A model generated the notes under the pieces. The model saw only the letters and a program-made list of their open reading frames with translations, was not told the origin of the DNA and made no database searches. The position numbers were made by a program, and so were the translations under genes. Of a DNA stretch of 64,000 nt, positions 35,627 to 44,034 are shown piece by piece (within the stretch, counting starts at the first letter, position 1; every line of letters starts with the position of its first letter). The DNA comes from Microtetraspora sp. NBRC 13810. GTDB lineage: Bacteria; Actinomycetota; Actinomycetes; Streptosporangiales; Streptosporangiaceae. Location: positions 124,001 through 188,000 of the forward strand of contig NZ_BSRQ01000010.1 of the NCBI RefSeq assembly GCF_030268685.1. The letters are read 5' to 3'.

Positions 35627-36847
35627 TCAGGCGCCGGCGGCGGGGGACGCGACCGGCCCGGCGGGATCCCGCTGCGCGGCCGGGCCGTGGCGGCGGCCGG
35701 GCCGGCGCTCGCGGCGGGCTCCGCGGCGCGGAGCACGGGCGGCGGCCCGCTCGTACAGCTCCAGGTAGCGGTCGGCCATGACGGCGGGCGAGAAGCGCGT
35801 CCTGGCCTCCCTGCGGCACTCCTCGGGGTCGATCTCGCCCGCCCTGAGCACCATCTCGGCGAGCTCCTCCTCGGTGTCGGCGAGGAGGCCGGTGCGGCCG
35901 TGGTCGATGATCTCCGGGAGCACGCCGCGGCGCAGCCCGATCGGCGGGACGCCGAGTGCGAGCGCCTCCACCACGGCGGTGCCGCCCGGCTCGTCCCACT
36001 GGATGGGGAAGAGCGCGGCGCGGGCCGAGGCGTAGAGCCGGTCCCGGTCCTCGCCGCCGACCGCGCCCACCCAGCGGATCAGGTCGCCGTCGAGGAGCGG
36101 GGCCACCTGCTCGGCGTGGTACCGCACGTCGGGGTGGCCGTTGAGCGGGTGGCCGGGATCGGCGGTCACCGCGTCCAGCTCGGCCGGGCCGTCCAGCCCG
36201 CTGACCGGCCCGGCGAGGACGAGCGGCAGGCCGAGCGCGCGGCAGATCCGGGCCGCGACGTGCTGCCCCTTGAGCGCGCACACGCGGCCCATGACCACCA
36301 GGTGCTCCCCGCGCGGCACCCGCACATCGGCGCCGGCGAGCGGGGTGGCGAGGTGCACGGATCCGAGCGAGGCGGCGCGCAGCGCGGCGGGCGCCCGGCG
36401 CAGCTGGGAGTCCGAGACGCCGTTGACCGCGATCGAGGCGGGGAAGGACCGGTAGAACTCGGCGTGTTTGCGCAGGTCCCAGTGCAGCGTGTGGAGCACG
36501 GGCGGGCCGCCGAACGCGGAGAGCACGGCCGGGCCGACCACTTCCAGGTGGTCGTGCACGAGGTCGATGTCGTCGCGGCGGAGCAGCTCGGCGACCAGCC
36601 GCGCCTGGTGCGCGTGGGCGATGCCCATCACCTGGTTGTACGGCTTCTGCAGGTGCTCGAACTGGCCCTCGCCGTACACGCCGAGCAGTTCGTCCGCCTC
36701 GATCGAGGTGCCGCCCACCGAGGCGAGGACCACGTGCACCCCGCGTTCGCGCAGCGGCGGGATGAGGGTGGCGACGATGTTCTCGATGCCGCCGTAGCCG
36801 GTGGGCGGCACGGGCAGCCAGGGGCCGGCGTTCATCAGCACCTTCAT
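35627..36847 (-). CDS. GT4 family glycosyltransferase
   Basis: A 406-residue GT-B enzyme. The N-terminus has PPTGYGGIENIVATLIPPLRER, the acceptor/sugar-site motif of many actinobacterial GT4 proteins, then VHDHLEVVGPA. The C-terminal domain carries RVCALKGQHVAARI, FPIQWDEPGGTAVVEALALG (EX7E) and VDHGRTGLLAD-like IIDHGRTGLLAD. The last ~35 residues are Arg/Gly/Pro-rich and probably unstructured. ATG 36847 overlaps the gpgS stop (ATGA), so the two are one unit. Donor and acceptor unknown; pairing with GpgS suggests glucosylglycerate, glycolipid or polysaccharide work. Confidence 0.87.
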   Translation of the reverse strand: MKVLMNAGPWLPVPPTGYGGIENIVATLIPPLRERGVHVVLASVGGTSIEADELLGVYGEGQFEHLQKPYNQVMGIAHAHQARLVAELLRRDDIDLVHDHLEVVGPAVLSAFGGPPVLHTLHWDLRKHAEFYRSFPASIAVNGVSDSQLRRAPAALRAASLGSVHLATPLAGADVRVPRGEHLVVMGRVCALKGQHVAARICRALGLPLVLAGPVSGLDGPAELDAVTADPGHPLNGHPDVRYHAEQVAPLLDGDLIRWVGAVGGEDRDRLYASARAALFPIQWDEPGGTAVVEALALGVPPIGLRRGVLPEIIDHGRTGLLADTEEELAEMVLRAGEIDPEECRREARTRFSPAVMADRYLELYERAAARAPRRGARRERRPGRRHGPAAQRDPAGPVASPAAGA

Positions 36848-37842
36848 GCGACGTCCTCCTTCACACCGGCCGGCCGGGGCAGCGTGGCCAGCGGCGGCCT
36901 CTCCGCGACGCTCACGTCGTGCCAGGTCGCCTGGCGGTCCGGGGCGAACTGGAGCAGGCCGGTCGAGGGCGGCTCGGAGGTGACGATCCGTCCCTGCCGT
37001 TCCAGCCGCGACCAGGCGGTCAGGATGATCTGCCCGGCCATCCTGCCCAGCGCGGTGGTGGACTGGTGGCTGTGCTCGCGGGAGCCCAGGTCGACCTGGG
37101 CCATCGCGTCGAGCCCGATCGTCTCCAGGAGGTCGACGAGGAGGCCGAACTCCACGCCGTACTCGGTGGCGAACGGCACCCGTTCCAGGGCGGTGCGCCG
37201 GGCCGCGTACTCGCCGCCGAGCGGCTGGACGAAACCCGCCAGCTCGGGCCAGTAGAGGTTGAGCAGCGGCCGGGCCACCAGCTCGGTGACCCGGCCGCCG
37301 GCGCCGCGCTGGACGGTGCCGTCGGGACCGGTGTAGGGGCGTTCGTAGGCGCCCTTGACGAACTGGATCCGCGGGTCGGTGAGCAGCGGGCCGAGCAGCC
37401 CCGAGATGAAGTGCGCGCCGAAGTTGCGCACGTCCGAGTCTGCGAACACGACCACGTCGCCGGTCGTGGCGGCGAGGCCCTTCCACAGCGCCTCGCCCTT
37501 GCCGGACAGCGGGGGCAGCTCGGGCAGCACCTGGTCCTGGTGCACGACGCGGGCCCCCGCGGCGGCGGCGCGGGCGGCGGTGGCGTCGGTGGAGCGGGAG
37601 TCGACCACGAGGATCTCGTCCACGAGCGGGACGGCCTCCACGAGGTCTCGGCGGATGATGGAGACGATCTCCCCCACCGTGCGCTCCTCGTCGCGGGCGG
37701 GCAGGACCACGCTGACCGTGGTGGGCCCCTTGGCGAGGAGCAGGGCGTCCAGGGGCCAGTCGACCGCGGTGCTGCTGTGCGGTCCGAGCCAGTCCTGCAC
37801 GCGGGCCGGGTCTCGGGCGTCCCGGCCAGTGTAGGTCTCCAT
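36844..37842 (-). CDS. gpgS: glucosyl-3-phosphoglycerate synthase GpgS
   Basis: A 332-residue GT81 (GT-A fold) enzyme that transfers glucose from an NDP donor to 3-phosphoglycerate, the first step to glucosylglycerate and methylglucose lipopolysaccharide. Matches to the mycobacterial enzyme include VSVVLPARDEE, GKGEALWKGLAA, the metal DSD motif in VVFADSDVRN, GGRVTELVARPLLN and YGVEFGLLVD. I prefer ATG 37842, preceded by CGGGAG; ATG 37860 in frame would add six residues. It is the first gene of the pair with a GT4 enzyme. No GpgP phosphatase is nearby. Confidence 0.9.
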   Translation of the reverse strand: METYTGRDARDPARVQDWLGPHSSTAVDWPLDALLLAKGPTTVSVVLPARDEERTVGEIVSIIRRDLVEAVPLVDEILVVDSRSTDATAARAAAAGARVVHQDQVLPELPPLSGKGEALWKGLAATTGDVVVFADSDVRNFGAHFISGLLGPLLTDPRIQFVKGAYERPYTGPDGTVQRGAGGRVTELVARPLLNLYWPELAGFVQPLGGEYAARRTALERVPFATEYGVEFGLLVDLLETIGLDAMAQVDLGSREHSHQSTTALGRMAGQIILTAWSRLERQGRIVTSEPPSTGLLQFAPDRQATWHDVSVAERPPLATLPRPAGVKEDVA

Positions 37843-37945
37843 GCGGCTCCCGGTCGTCATCGCATCACGGATGGCACAGCTGCCCTAAATGTAGCCTTTT
37901 GAACATTGTTGTTTGCTCCTGCCTTCCTGAGGCATATGAGGGTGC

Positions 37946-38896
37946 GTGACGCCCATCACCCGTATCGGCATCATCGGGGCCGGCAACGTCGCGGCCCGCC
38001 ACGCCTCCGTCCTCTCCGGCTTCCCCGACGTGACGATCGCGGGAGTCGCCGACACCGATCCGGGCCGGGCCGAGGCGCTCGCCTCCCGGTACGGCGCGCC
38101 CGCCCACCGCTCGCACACCGCCCTGCTGGACGCGGGCGGCCTCGACGCCGTCTACGTCTGCGTGCCGCCGTTCGCGCACGGCGCACCCGAACTCGACGCC
38201 CTGGCCGCCGGGCTGCCGCTCTTCGTGGAGAAGCCGCTCAGCCTCGACCTGGCCACCGCGGAGAAGATCTGCGCCGAGATCGCCAGGCGGGGCCTGGTCT
38301 CGGCCGTGGGCCACCACTGGCGCTACCTGGACACGCTGCGCAGGGCCGCCGCCCTGCTCGACGGCCGCCCGGTACGGCTGGCGCTCGGCCACTGGCTGGA
38401 CAAGGTGCCCCCGGTGCCCTGGTGGCTGCGCAGGGAGATGTCCGGCGGCCAGGTGCTGGAACAGGCCGTGCACGTGCTGGACCTGGCCAGGGTGCTGGTG
38501 GGCGAGGTGGTCATGGTGCACGCCGTACCGGCCGCCAACACGGTGGACGGCGAGATCGACCGGGCCACCGCGGCGGTGCTGAGGTTCGCCGACGGCGCGG
38601 CGGGGCTGCTGGCCGCGAGTTCGCTGGCCGCGCACCGGCACCGGGTCGGCCTGGAGGTGCACACCGACGGCCTGGCGCTGGATCTGAGCGAGACCCGGCT
38701 CGTCGTCAACGGGGACACCGTCATCGAGGATCCCGGGCACGCCAAGACCCTGGTGGACCGGGAGTTCGTGAACGCGGTGCAGGGCCGGCCCGCCGACGTG
38801 CGGGTGCCCTACGAGGAGGCGCTGCGGACGCACCGGCTGGCGCTCGCGGTGGCGCGGTCGGCGGCCGAGGGCGGGCCGGTGACGACCCATGAGTGA
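37946..38896 (+). CDS. Gfo/Idh/MocA family oxidoreductase
   Basis: A 316-residue NAD(P)-dependent sugar or cyclitol dehydrogenase. The N-terminal Rossmann motif is IGIIGAGNVAARH, and the catalytic EKPL is in LFVEKPLSLDL. GHHWRYLDTLRRA and SGGQVLEQAVHVLDLARV (with the family His) fill the substrate domain. GTG 37946 follows GAGGGT. It overlaps the following dehydrogenase by 8 bp. It is the first gene of the plus-strand arm of the carbohydrate catabolic locus and may oxidise a sugar hydroxyl; the substrate is inferred. Confidence 0.88.
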   Translation: MTPITRIGIIGAGNVAARHASVLSGFPDVTIAGVADTDPGRAEALASRYGAPAHRSHTALLDAGGLDAVYVCVPPFAHGAPELDALAAGLPLFVEKPLSLDLATAEKICAEIARRGLVSAVGHHWRYLDTLRRAAALLDGRPVRLALGHWLDKVPPVPWWLRREMSGGQVLEQAVHVLDLARVLVGEVVMVHAVPAANTVDGEIDRATAAVLRFADGAAGLLAASSLAAHRHRVGLEVHTDGLALDLSETRLVVNGDTVIEDPGHAKTLVDREFVNAVQGRPADVRVPYEEALRTHRLALAVARSAAEGGPVTTHE

Positions 38897-40337
38897 GGTC
38901 CTGACGCTCAGCATCGACGCCCCCGGCGAGGTCACCTTCACCGGGGAGCGGCCCGGCGAGGTGCCCGCGGGCGGGCTGCGGGTCGAGACGCTCTACAGCG
39001 GCGTCTCGGCGGGCACCGAGCTGACCTACGTCAAGGGGGCCAACCCCTACCTGACCTCCACCTGGGACCCCGCGCTCGGCCTGTTCCGCCCGGGGCGGCC
39101 GTCGATCGCCTACCCGGTGCGCGGCCTGGGGTACATGCAGGTGGGCAGGGTGGTCGAGCGCCGCACCCGGGCGTTCACCGAGGGCGCGCTGGTCGCCATG
39201 GCGTACGGGCACCGCACGGCGTACGTCGCCGACCCGCTGGACGACCGGATCGTCGAACTGCCGCCCGGCCTCGACCCGCTGCTCGGCATCTACGTCGCGC
39301 ACATGGGCCCCATCTGCGCGAACGGCCTGCTGCACGCCGCCGCCGACCTGTACGGCCCGGCCGTGCGCGACCTCGGCGACGGGGTGCGCGGGCGGCGGGT
39401 CGCGGTCACCGGCGCCGGGGTGGTCGGGCTGCTGGTGGCGTCGTTCGCGATCGATCGCGGCGCGGCCGAGGTCGTGGTGGTGGACGAGACGCCCGGCCGG
39501 CTGCGGATCGCCGAGGCGCTCGGCGCCCTGACGCTGCCCGCCCAGGAGGAACCGGAGGTGGTGCTGAAACGGCGCTGGCGGCACGGCCCGGCCGACCGCG
39601 GCGCCGACGTGGTCTTCCAGTGCCGCGGTCAGGCCAGGGCGCTGGCGACCGCGCTGAAGCTGCTGCGGCCCCAGGGCACCGTGATCGACCTGGCCTTCTA
39701 CACCCGGGGCGCCGAGGAGGTGCGCCTGGGCGAGGAGTTCCACCACAACGGGCTGAGCCTGCGCTGCGCCCAGATCGGCAGGGTGCCCCGCGGGCTGGCG
39801 CACGCCTGGGACCGGGAACGGCTCTCGCACGAGGCGATCGGGCTGCTGCTGCGGCGCGGGGACCTGCTACGCGAACACGTGATCACCGACGTGGTGGACT
39901 TCGGCCTGGCGCCCGCCCTGCTGTGCGACCTGGCCGCCGGACGCCGCCAGGCGATCCAGGCGGTCCTGCGCCAGGACGTCCAGCACCAGGGCGGCCGACC
40001 AGCTGAAGTCGTGACTGCCGTGCCCCGTGAAGGCGAAGGGGTCGAAGTACTCCCGCATGCCCGCCTGGGTGACCGCCCGGACCATGCCGTCGGCGAGCGG
40101 CGCGGCGAGGTCCGGCCGGTACCGGCGCAGGCCCCGCCAGACCAGCCAGGTGAGGTTGATCCAGCTCGGCCCGCGCCAGTAGCGCGCGACGTCGAAGCCC
40201 GGCGCGCCGGGCGCGAGGCTCGGCAGCAGGCCGCGCTTGATCTCGAACCGGTCGGCCGCGGTGGCCGCCAGCTCGGCGGCGACCTCGGCCGGCAGGCCGG
40301 GCAGCAGCAGCGGGGTCAGCCCGGCGGCGCTGCCTGA
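38889..40337 (+). CDS. zinc-type medium-chain dehydrogenase with an abnormal 3' extension
   Basis: A medium-chain dehydrogenase/reductase-like protein whose homologous part is about residues 1-362: GGLRVETLYSGVSAGTELTY at the start, VAVTGAGVVGLLVASFAIDRG as nucleotide motif, and GEEFHHNGLSLRCAQIG. It is a paralogue of the minus-strand dehydrogenase at 41968-43002, which ends where this homology ends (near 39975). No stop codon occurs there; the frame runs about 120 further codons as antisense of the convergent glycosidase gene, giving a Gln/Arg/Pro-rich tail. The predicted 482-residue length is therefore aberrant. Function is likely sugar oxidation or reduction with the upstream Gfo/Idh/MocA enzyme. 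Confidence 0.82.
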   Translation: MSEVLTLSIDAPGEVTFTGERPGEVPAGGLRVETLYSGVSAGTELTYVKGANPYLTSTWDPALGLFRPGRPSIAYPVRGLGYMQVGRVVERRTRAFTEGALVAMAYGHRTAYVADPLDDRIVELPPGLDPLLGIYVAHMGPICANGLLHAAADLYGPAVRDLGDGVRGRRVAVTGAGVVGLLVASFAIDRGAAEVVVVDETPGRLRIAEALGALTLPAQEEPEVVLKRRWRHGPADRGADVVFQCRGQARALATALKLLRPQGTVIDLAFYTRGAEEVRLGEEFHHNGLSLRCAQIGRVPRGLAHAWDRERLSHEAIGLLLRRGDLLREHVITDVVDFGLAPALLCDLAAGRRQAIQAVLRQDVQHQGGRPAEVVTAVPREGEGVEVLPHARLGDRPDHAVGERRGEVRPVPAQAPPDQPGEVDPARPAPVARDVEARRAGREARQQAALDLEPVGRGGRQLGGDLGRQAGQQQRGQPGGAA

Positions 40338-41186
40338 GCGCAGCAGGCGGCCGGTGAGCACGTCCCTGGCGTGGAAGAGGCCGTCGGCGTAGAGGTGCTC
40401 GACCATCGCCCGGGTGACGGCCGCCGCTTCCCTGCGGTGCGGCTCCGGGTCCAGGCCGCAGACGCCGGCGATCTTCGCGAGGGCGGTCTCCGCCGTGCCG
40501 TACGCGGCGTTGAACAGCGGGTCCTCGACCTGGAACGCGCCGGCGCGCCGGTAGCCGGTGTCGCGGTAGGCGGCGGCCAGCGAGATGTAGCGCTCGTAGT
40601 CGGCGTCGGTGGGCCGCTCGTCGGCGCTGACGTGCGCGAGGTCCCGGCGTCGCGCGCCGAGCGGCGCCGGGGGCACGGCGGCCAGCGGCTCGTCCCAGGC
40701 CGGGCTGTTGTCCATGCCCGACTCCCACGGGTGCACGATCGACACCAGCCCGCGGGCGGAACGCCGCGCGGCGCGCAGGAACTCCTGCTGGGCGACGAGA
40801 CGCGGGTAGATCCGGCGCAGGAACGCCGGGTCGGGGTCGGCCAGGTGCACCCGCCAGGCGGCCGGCGCGTGCACCGGCGGCTGCACGATCCCGGAGGTCG
40901 CGGCCCCGGCGGGCGCGCGGACGCCCCAGAAGGCCGGGCCGGGGAAGTAGGCGCCCTCGGGCACGGCCGGGTTGAACACGATGTGCGGCACCCGGCCGTC
41001 CCGCCACTGCGCCCCGAACAGCGCGAGCAGCTCGGTCCGCGCCCGGCGTGGCGCCCAGTGGGCGTTGCCGATCGCGACGAACGCGGAGTCCCAGCTCCAC
41101 TGGTGGGGGTAGAGCCGCCGGGAGGGGACGGTGTGGTCGGCGTCCCAGTTGGCCACGAGGACCCGCACGGCGTCACGCCGGATCAC
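39867..41186 (-). CDS. GH63/MGH-like glycoside hydrolase with a read-through 3' end
   Basis: A 439-residue (alpha/alpha)6 glycosidase domain related to the GH63 / mannosylglycerate-hydrolase-like group. YPHQWSWDSAFVAIGNAHW holds the catalytic-site Trp-Asp pair, and WESGMDNSPAWDEPL, YWRGPSWINLTWLVWRGL and GHGSHDFSWSAALVLDVLA are family blocks. Homology ends near DVLAQD (about 39975), after which ~35 residues are antisense of the convergent dehydrogenase. The start is GTG 41186, overlapping the isomerase stop (GTGA). It is cytoplasmic, with no signal, so it would act on an imported oligosaccharide or glycoside. Confidence 0.85.
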   Translation of the reverse strand: MIRRDAVRVLVANWDADHTVPSRRLYPHQWSWDSAFVAIGNAHWAPRRARTELLALFGAQWRDGRVPHIVFNPAVPEGAYFPGPAFWGVRAPAGAATSGIVQPPVHAPAAWRVHLADPDPAFLRRIYPRLVAQQEFLRAARRSARGLVSIVHPWESGMDNSPAWDEPLAAVPPAPLGARRRDLAHVSADERPTDADYERYISLAAAYRDTGYRRAGAFQVEDPLFNAAYGTAETALAKIAGVCGLDPEPHRREAAAVTRAMVEHLYADGLFHARDVLTGRLLRSGSAAGLTPLLLPGLPAEVAAELAATAADRFEIKRGLLPSLAPGAPGFDVARYWRGPSWINLTWLVWRGLRRYRPDLAAPLADGMVRAVTQAGMREYFDPFAFTGHGSHDFSWSAALVLDVLAQDRLDRLAASGGQVAQQGGRQAEVHHVGDHVFA

Positions 41187-41968
41187 AGGAACTTCCTGAC
41201 GAAGGCGGCGGTCTGCGGGAGGGCCGTGCGGGGGTCGCCGCGCAGCCGGCACTCCAGGGCGAGGTAACCGTCGTAGCCGATCGCGTCGAGGGTGGCGAGC
41301 TGCGCCGCCCAGTCGAGGTGGCCGGTGCCCGGCTGGTTGCGGTTGGACTCGCTGATCTGCATGTGCGCGAGGTACGGCGCGGCCCGCGCGAGGGAGCGGC
41401 AGGGGTCGTCCTCCTCGATGTTCATGTGGTAGGTGTCGCCGGCGACCCTGATCGAGTCCGCCGAGCAGTACTCCACGGCCTCGGCGAGGGTGTTGACCAT
41501 GTGGTTCTCGTACCGGTTGAGCGGCTCCAGCATGATGAGCACGCCTTCCCTCGCGGCGTGCTCGCCCAGCTCGCCGAGCGCGTCGGCGAGCACCTCCCTG
41601 TCCTCCTCCGCGGAGCGCGGCGGCTCGAAGGGCGGCAGCCGGCGGGAGAACTGCCCCCACGACGCGGGGGTCATCACGCCGAGCCCGCCCAGCTCGCCGA
41701 TCACCGTGAGCTGTGAGCGGAGCTGCGTCACCGCGTCCCTGCGCCGTCCGGCGTCGAAGTCGCCGATGAAGTGCGTCATGTCCACGCACACGGTGGGCAT
41801 CACGACCCCGTCGGCGAGCGCCCGGCGCAGCTCGGGCAGCCGCCCGGCGAAGTGCAGGTCGCCCTTGCCGCGCAGCTCTATGGCGTCGAACCCGGCCTCG
41901 ACGGCGAACTCGAACTTCTCCTGCAACGTCTCGCCCGGCAGCAGTTGCTCCTGCGCGGCCAGCCTCAT
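41183..41968 (-). CDS. sugar phosphate isomerase/epimerase-like TIM barrel
   Basis: A 261-residue xylose-isomerase-like (AP endonuclease 2 fold) protein. Metal and substrate residues are expected in FDAIELRGKGD, VLIMLEPLNRYENH, RVAGDTYHMNIEED and YLALECRL, which carry the Glu/Asp/His set of the family. ATG 41968 overlaps the stop of the upstream dehydrogenase (ATGA), and its stop overlaps the glycosidase GTG, so the three minus-strand genes are tightly coupled. Members isomerise or epimerise sugars, or open oxidised glycosides; the reaction here is not determined. Confidence 0.88.
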   Translation of the reverse strand: MRLAAQEQLLPGETLQEKFEFAVEAGFDAIELRGKGDLHFAGRLPELRRALADGVVMPTVCVDMTHFIGDFDAGRRRDAVTQLRSQLTVIGELGGLGVMTPASWGQFSRRLPPFEPPRSAEEDREVLADALGELGEHAAREGVLIMLEPLNRYENHMVNTLAEAVEYCSADSIRVAGDTYHMNIEEDDPCRSLARAAPYLAHMQISESNRNQPGTGHLDWAAQLATLDAIGYDGYLALECRLRGDPRTALPQTAAFVRKFL

Positions 41969-43002
41969 CACGGCTCCTCCCCGAACCTGAAGACGAGTTG
42001 CAGCACCTCGGCCGGACGCCGGTCGAGCAGCTCGAACGCCTCGGCCGCCCGGTCCGCCCCCACCACGTGGCTGACCAGCGCGCCGGTGTCCACCTCGCCC
42101 TTGAGCGCGAGGTCCATGAAGGTGCGCTGGAGGCGCTCGACATCCCACCGGTTGGCGAGCCAGGTGGCCACCCCGCCGATCTGGGAGGAGACGAGCTGCA
42201 CCTGGTTGTGGTGGAACTCCTCGCCGAGCCGCAGCCCGATCCCGTCGCCCTGGTAGAAGCCGGCGGCGACGACCCTGCCGCCCCTGCGCACGGTCCTGAT
42301 CGCCTCGTGCAGGCCCTGGTTGGTGCCGCTCAGCTCGATAGCGAGGTCCGTGCCCTCGACCCGCTTGCGGACGAACTCCGCCACCGACCCGCACCTGACG
42401 TCGAACGCCTCGGCCGCGCCGAACCGCCGGGCGAGTTCGAGACGGGCGGGGATCACGTCGGCGGCGACCACCCCGGCGCCGCTGAGCACGGCGAGGCGGG
42501 TGGCGAGCAGCCCGATGACGCCCTGCCCGAAGATCGCGACCTCGTCGCCGAGGTGCACGTCCGCGGCGTGCACGGCGTTGAGCGCGATGGCGCCCACCCT
42601 GGCGAAGACGCCGGTCAGGGGATCGGCGCCGGGCGGCAGCACGTGCCCGGCCACCTTGTCCGCGGGCAGCACGGCCTCCGCCCGGTGGCCCCACACGCCC
42701 CACACGAGGCTGCCGATCGGCGGGCCGCCGACGTCGGGGGCGGCCTCGACCACCTCGCCGACCTCCTGGTAGCCCCAGCCCGCCAGCGGGTAGGAGTGGG
42801 TCTGGCCCTCGGTGAAGAGCCTGTGCTCGGAGTCCCACCGCCGGCTGAGGTAGGGGTTGGTGCCGCGGTAGGCGGTCAGCTCGGTGCCCGCGGAAACGCC
42901 CGAGTAGATCGTCCTGACCCGGACGCAGCCGGGCTCAAGCTCGACGGGTGGCTCCGTCCGGAGGCTGACGACACCGGGCCCTTCAATCGTGATGACGCGC
43001 AT
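41968..43002 (-). CDS. zinc-type medium-chain dehydrogenase
   Basis: A 344-residue medium-chain dehydrogenase-like protein, paralogous to the one at 38889: RVRTIYSGVSAGTELTAYRGTNPY, EVAIFGQGVIGLLATRLA, LGEEFHHNQVQLVSSQIGG, ending RPAEVLQLVFRFGEEP. ATG 43002 is first in a three-gene coupled operon with the isomerase and glycosidase, and is divergent from the second isomerase and ABC importer across 113 bp carrying palindromes. Probably oxidises or reduces the imported sugar. Confidence 0.9.
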   Translation of the reverse strand: MRVITIEGPGVVSLRTEPPVELEPGCVRVRTIYSGVSAGTELTAYRGTNPYLSRRWDSEHRLFTEGQTHSYPLAGWGYQEVGEVVEAAPDVGGPPIGSLVWGVWGHRAEAVLPADKVAGHVLPPGADPLTGVFARVGAIALNAVHAADVHLGDEVAIFGQGVIGLLATRLAVLSGAGVVAADVIPARLELARRFGAAEAFDVRCGSVAEFVRKRVEGTDLAIELSGTNQGLHEAIRTVRRGGRVVAAGFYQGDGIGLRLGEEFHHNQVQLVSSQIGGVATWLANRWDVERLQRTFMDLALKGEVDTGALVSHVVGADRAAEAFELLDRRPAEVLQLVFRFGEEP

Positions 43003-43010
43003 GTCCCACA

Positions 43011-43090
43011 CTTAAGCTTATTGATCAGACAAAAGATGTGAACTTAAGTTCGTTCCCAACGCGTTACCTATGTCAAGAACACTTATAAGT
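43011..43090. promoter_or_regulatory. divergent operator region with three CTTAAG/CTTATAAG palindromes
   Basis: The 113-bp AT-rich gap between divergent sugar operons contains ACTTAAGCTT (43010-43019), the perfect 12-bp palindrome GAACTTAAGTTC (43040-43051) and the perfect 10-bp palindrome ACTTATAAGT (43081-43090). All share an ACTTA half-site. They are likely sites for one repressor controlling both directions, most plausibly the ROK protein at 47159. Confidence 0.7.
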
Positions 43091-43115
43091 CTACGACTTC
43101 TAGCGGAGGCAGTGC

Positions 43116-44003
43116 ATGAAGCTGGGTTTTCTCACCGCGTGTCTTCCCGGTGAGGATCTCGCGGACATCGCGAAATGGGCCGCGGGGCGGGGTTTCGAGG
43201 CTCTGGAGGTCGCGGCCTGGCCGGAAAAAGATGGCGTAAATCACATCAGGGTAGATTCTTTCGACCAGCCGGAACGCGCCCGGGTCGCGAAGATATTCGA
43301 AGAGACGGGCCTGACCCTCTCTTCACTCGCCTACTACGAGAACAACCTGCACCCCGGCCGGGGCCCCGCGGTCAACGACCACCTGCGCCGGTGCATCGAC
43401 GCCGCCGCCGAGCTGGGCTGCCCGACGGTGGGCACCTTCGTCGGCCGCGACCCGGGCCTGCCGGTGGCCGACAACCTCCGGCTCGCCGAGGAGGTCTTCC
43501 CGCCCCTGGTGGAGTACGCCGGGCAGCGCGGCGTCGCCGTCGTCATCGAGAACTGCGTGATGAAGAGCTGGCACCCCGACGGCTACCCGGGCAACCTCGC
43601 CTACTCCCCCGAGCTGTGGGAGTGGATGTTCACCCTCGGGCTCAAGCTCAACTTCGACCCCTCCCACCTGGTCGCCCTCGGCATCGACCCGGTCGCGGCG
43701 GCGGTGCCGTACATCCCGCACATGGCGCACGTGCAGGCCAAGGACACCCAGATCCTGCCGGGGACGCTGGACCGGTACGGCTTCTACGGGCCGGTGAGCG
43801 GGGAGAAGGGGTGGTACCGGTTCCGGGTGCCGGGGCGCGGGCTGGTGGACTGGACCGGGCTGGTCGACGCGCTGCACGAGGGCGGCTACGAGGGCGTGGT
43901 GTCGGTCGAGCACGAGGATCCCGTCTGGAGCGGCACGCCCGAGCGGGTGCGCGCCGGGCTGGGGATCGCGCACGACACGTTGCGCGGGCTCGTCTCCGGG
44001 TAA
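43116..44003 (+). CDS. sugar phosphate isomerase/epimerase-like TIM barrel
   Basis: A 295-residue AP endonuclease 2-fold protein. FEALEVAAWPEKDG, VVIENCVMKSWHPDGYPGN, KLNFDPSHLVALGIDP and YEGVVSVEHEDPVW supply the metal-binding Glu, Asp/His and Glu. It differs clearly from the minus-strand isomerase, so two distinct reactions are likely. ATG 43116 follows GCGGAGG. First gene of the plus-strand importer operon. Family members in such loci include hydroxypyruvate, inosose and 3-keto-sugar enzymes. Confidence 0.9.
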   Translation: MKLGFLTACLPGEDLADIAKWAAGRGFEALEVAAWPEKDGVNHIRVDSFDQPERARVAKIFEETGLTLSSLAYYENNLHPGRGPAVNDHLRRCIDAAAELGCPTVGTFVGRDPGLPVADNLRLAEEVFPPLVEYAGQRGVAVVIENCVMKSWHPDGYPGNLAYSPELWEWMFTLGLKLNFDPSHLVALGIDPVAAAVPYIPHMAHVQAKDTQILPGTLDRYGFYGPVSGEKGWYRFRVPGRGLVDWTGLVDALHEGGYEGVVSVEHEDPVWSGTPERVRAGLGIAHDTLRGLVSG

Positions 44004-44034
44004 AGGACGGTGACCCCTCGCGGAGGAGCATGCC

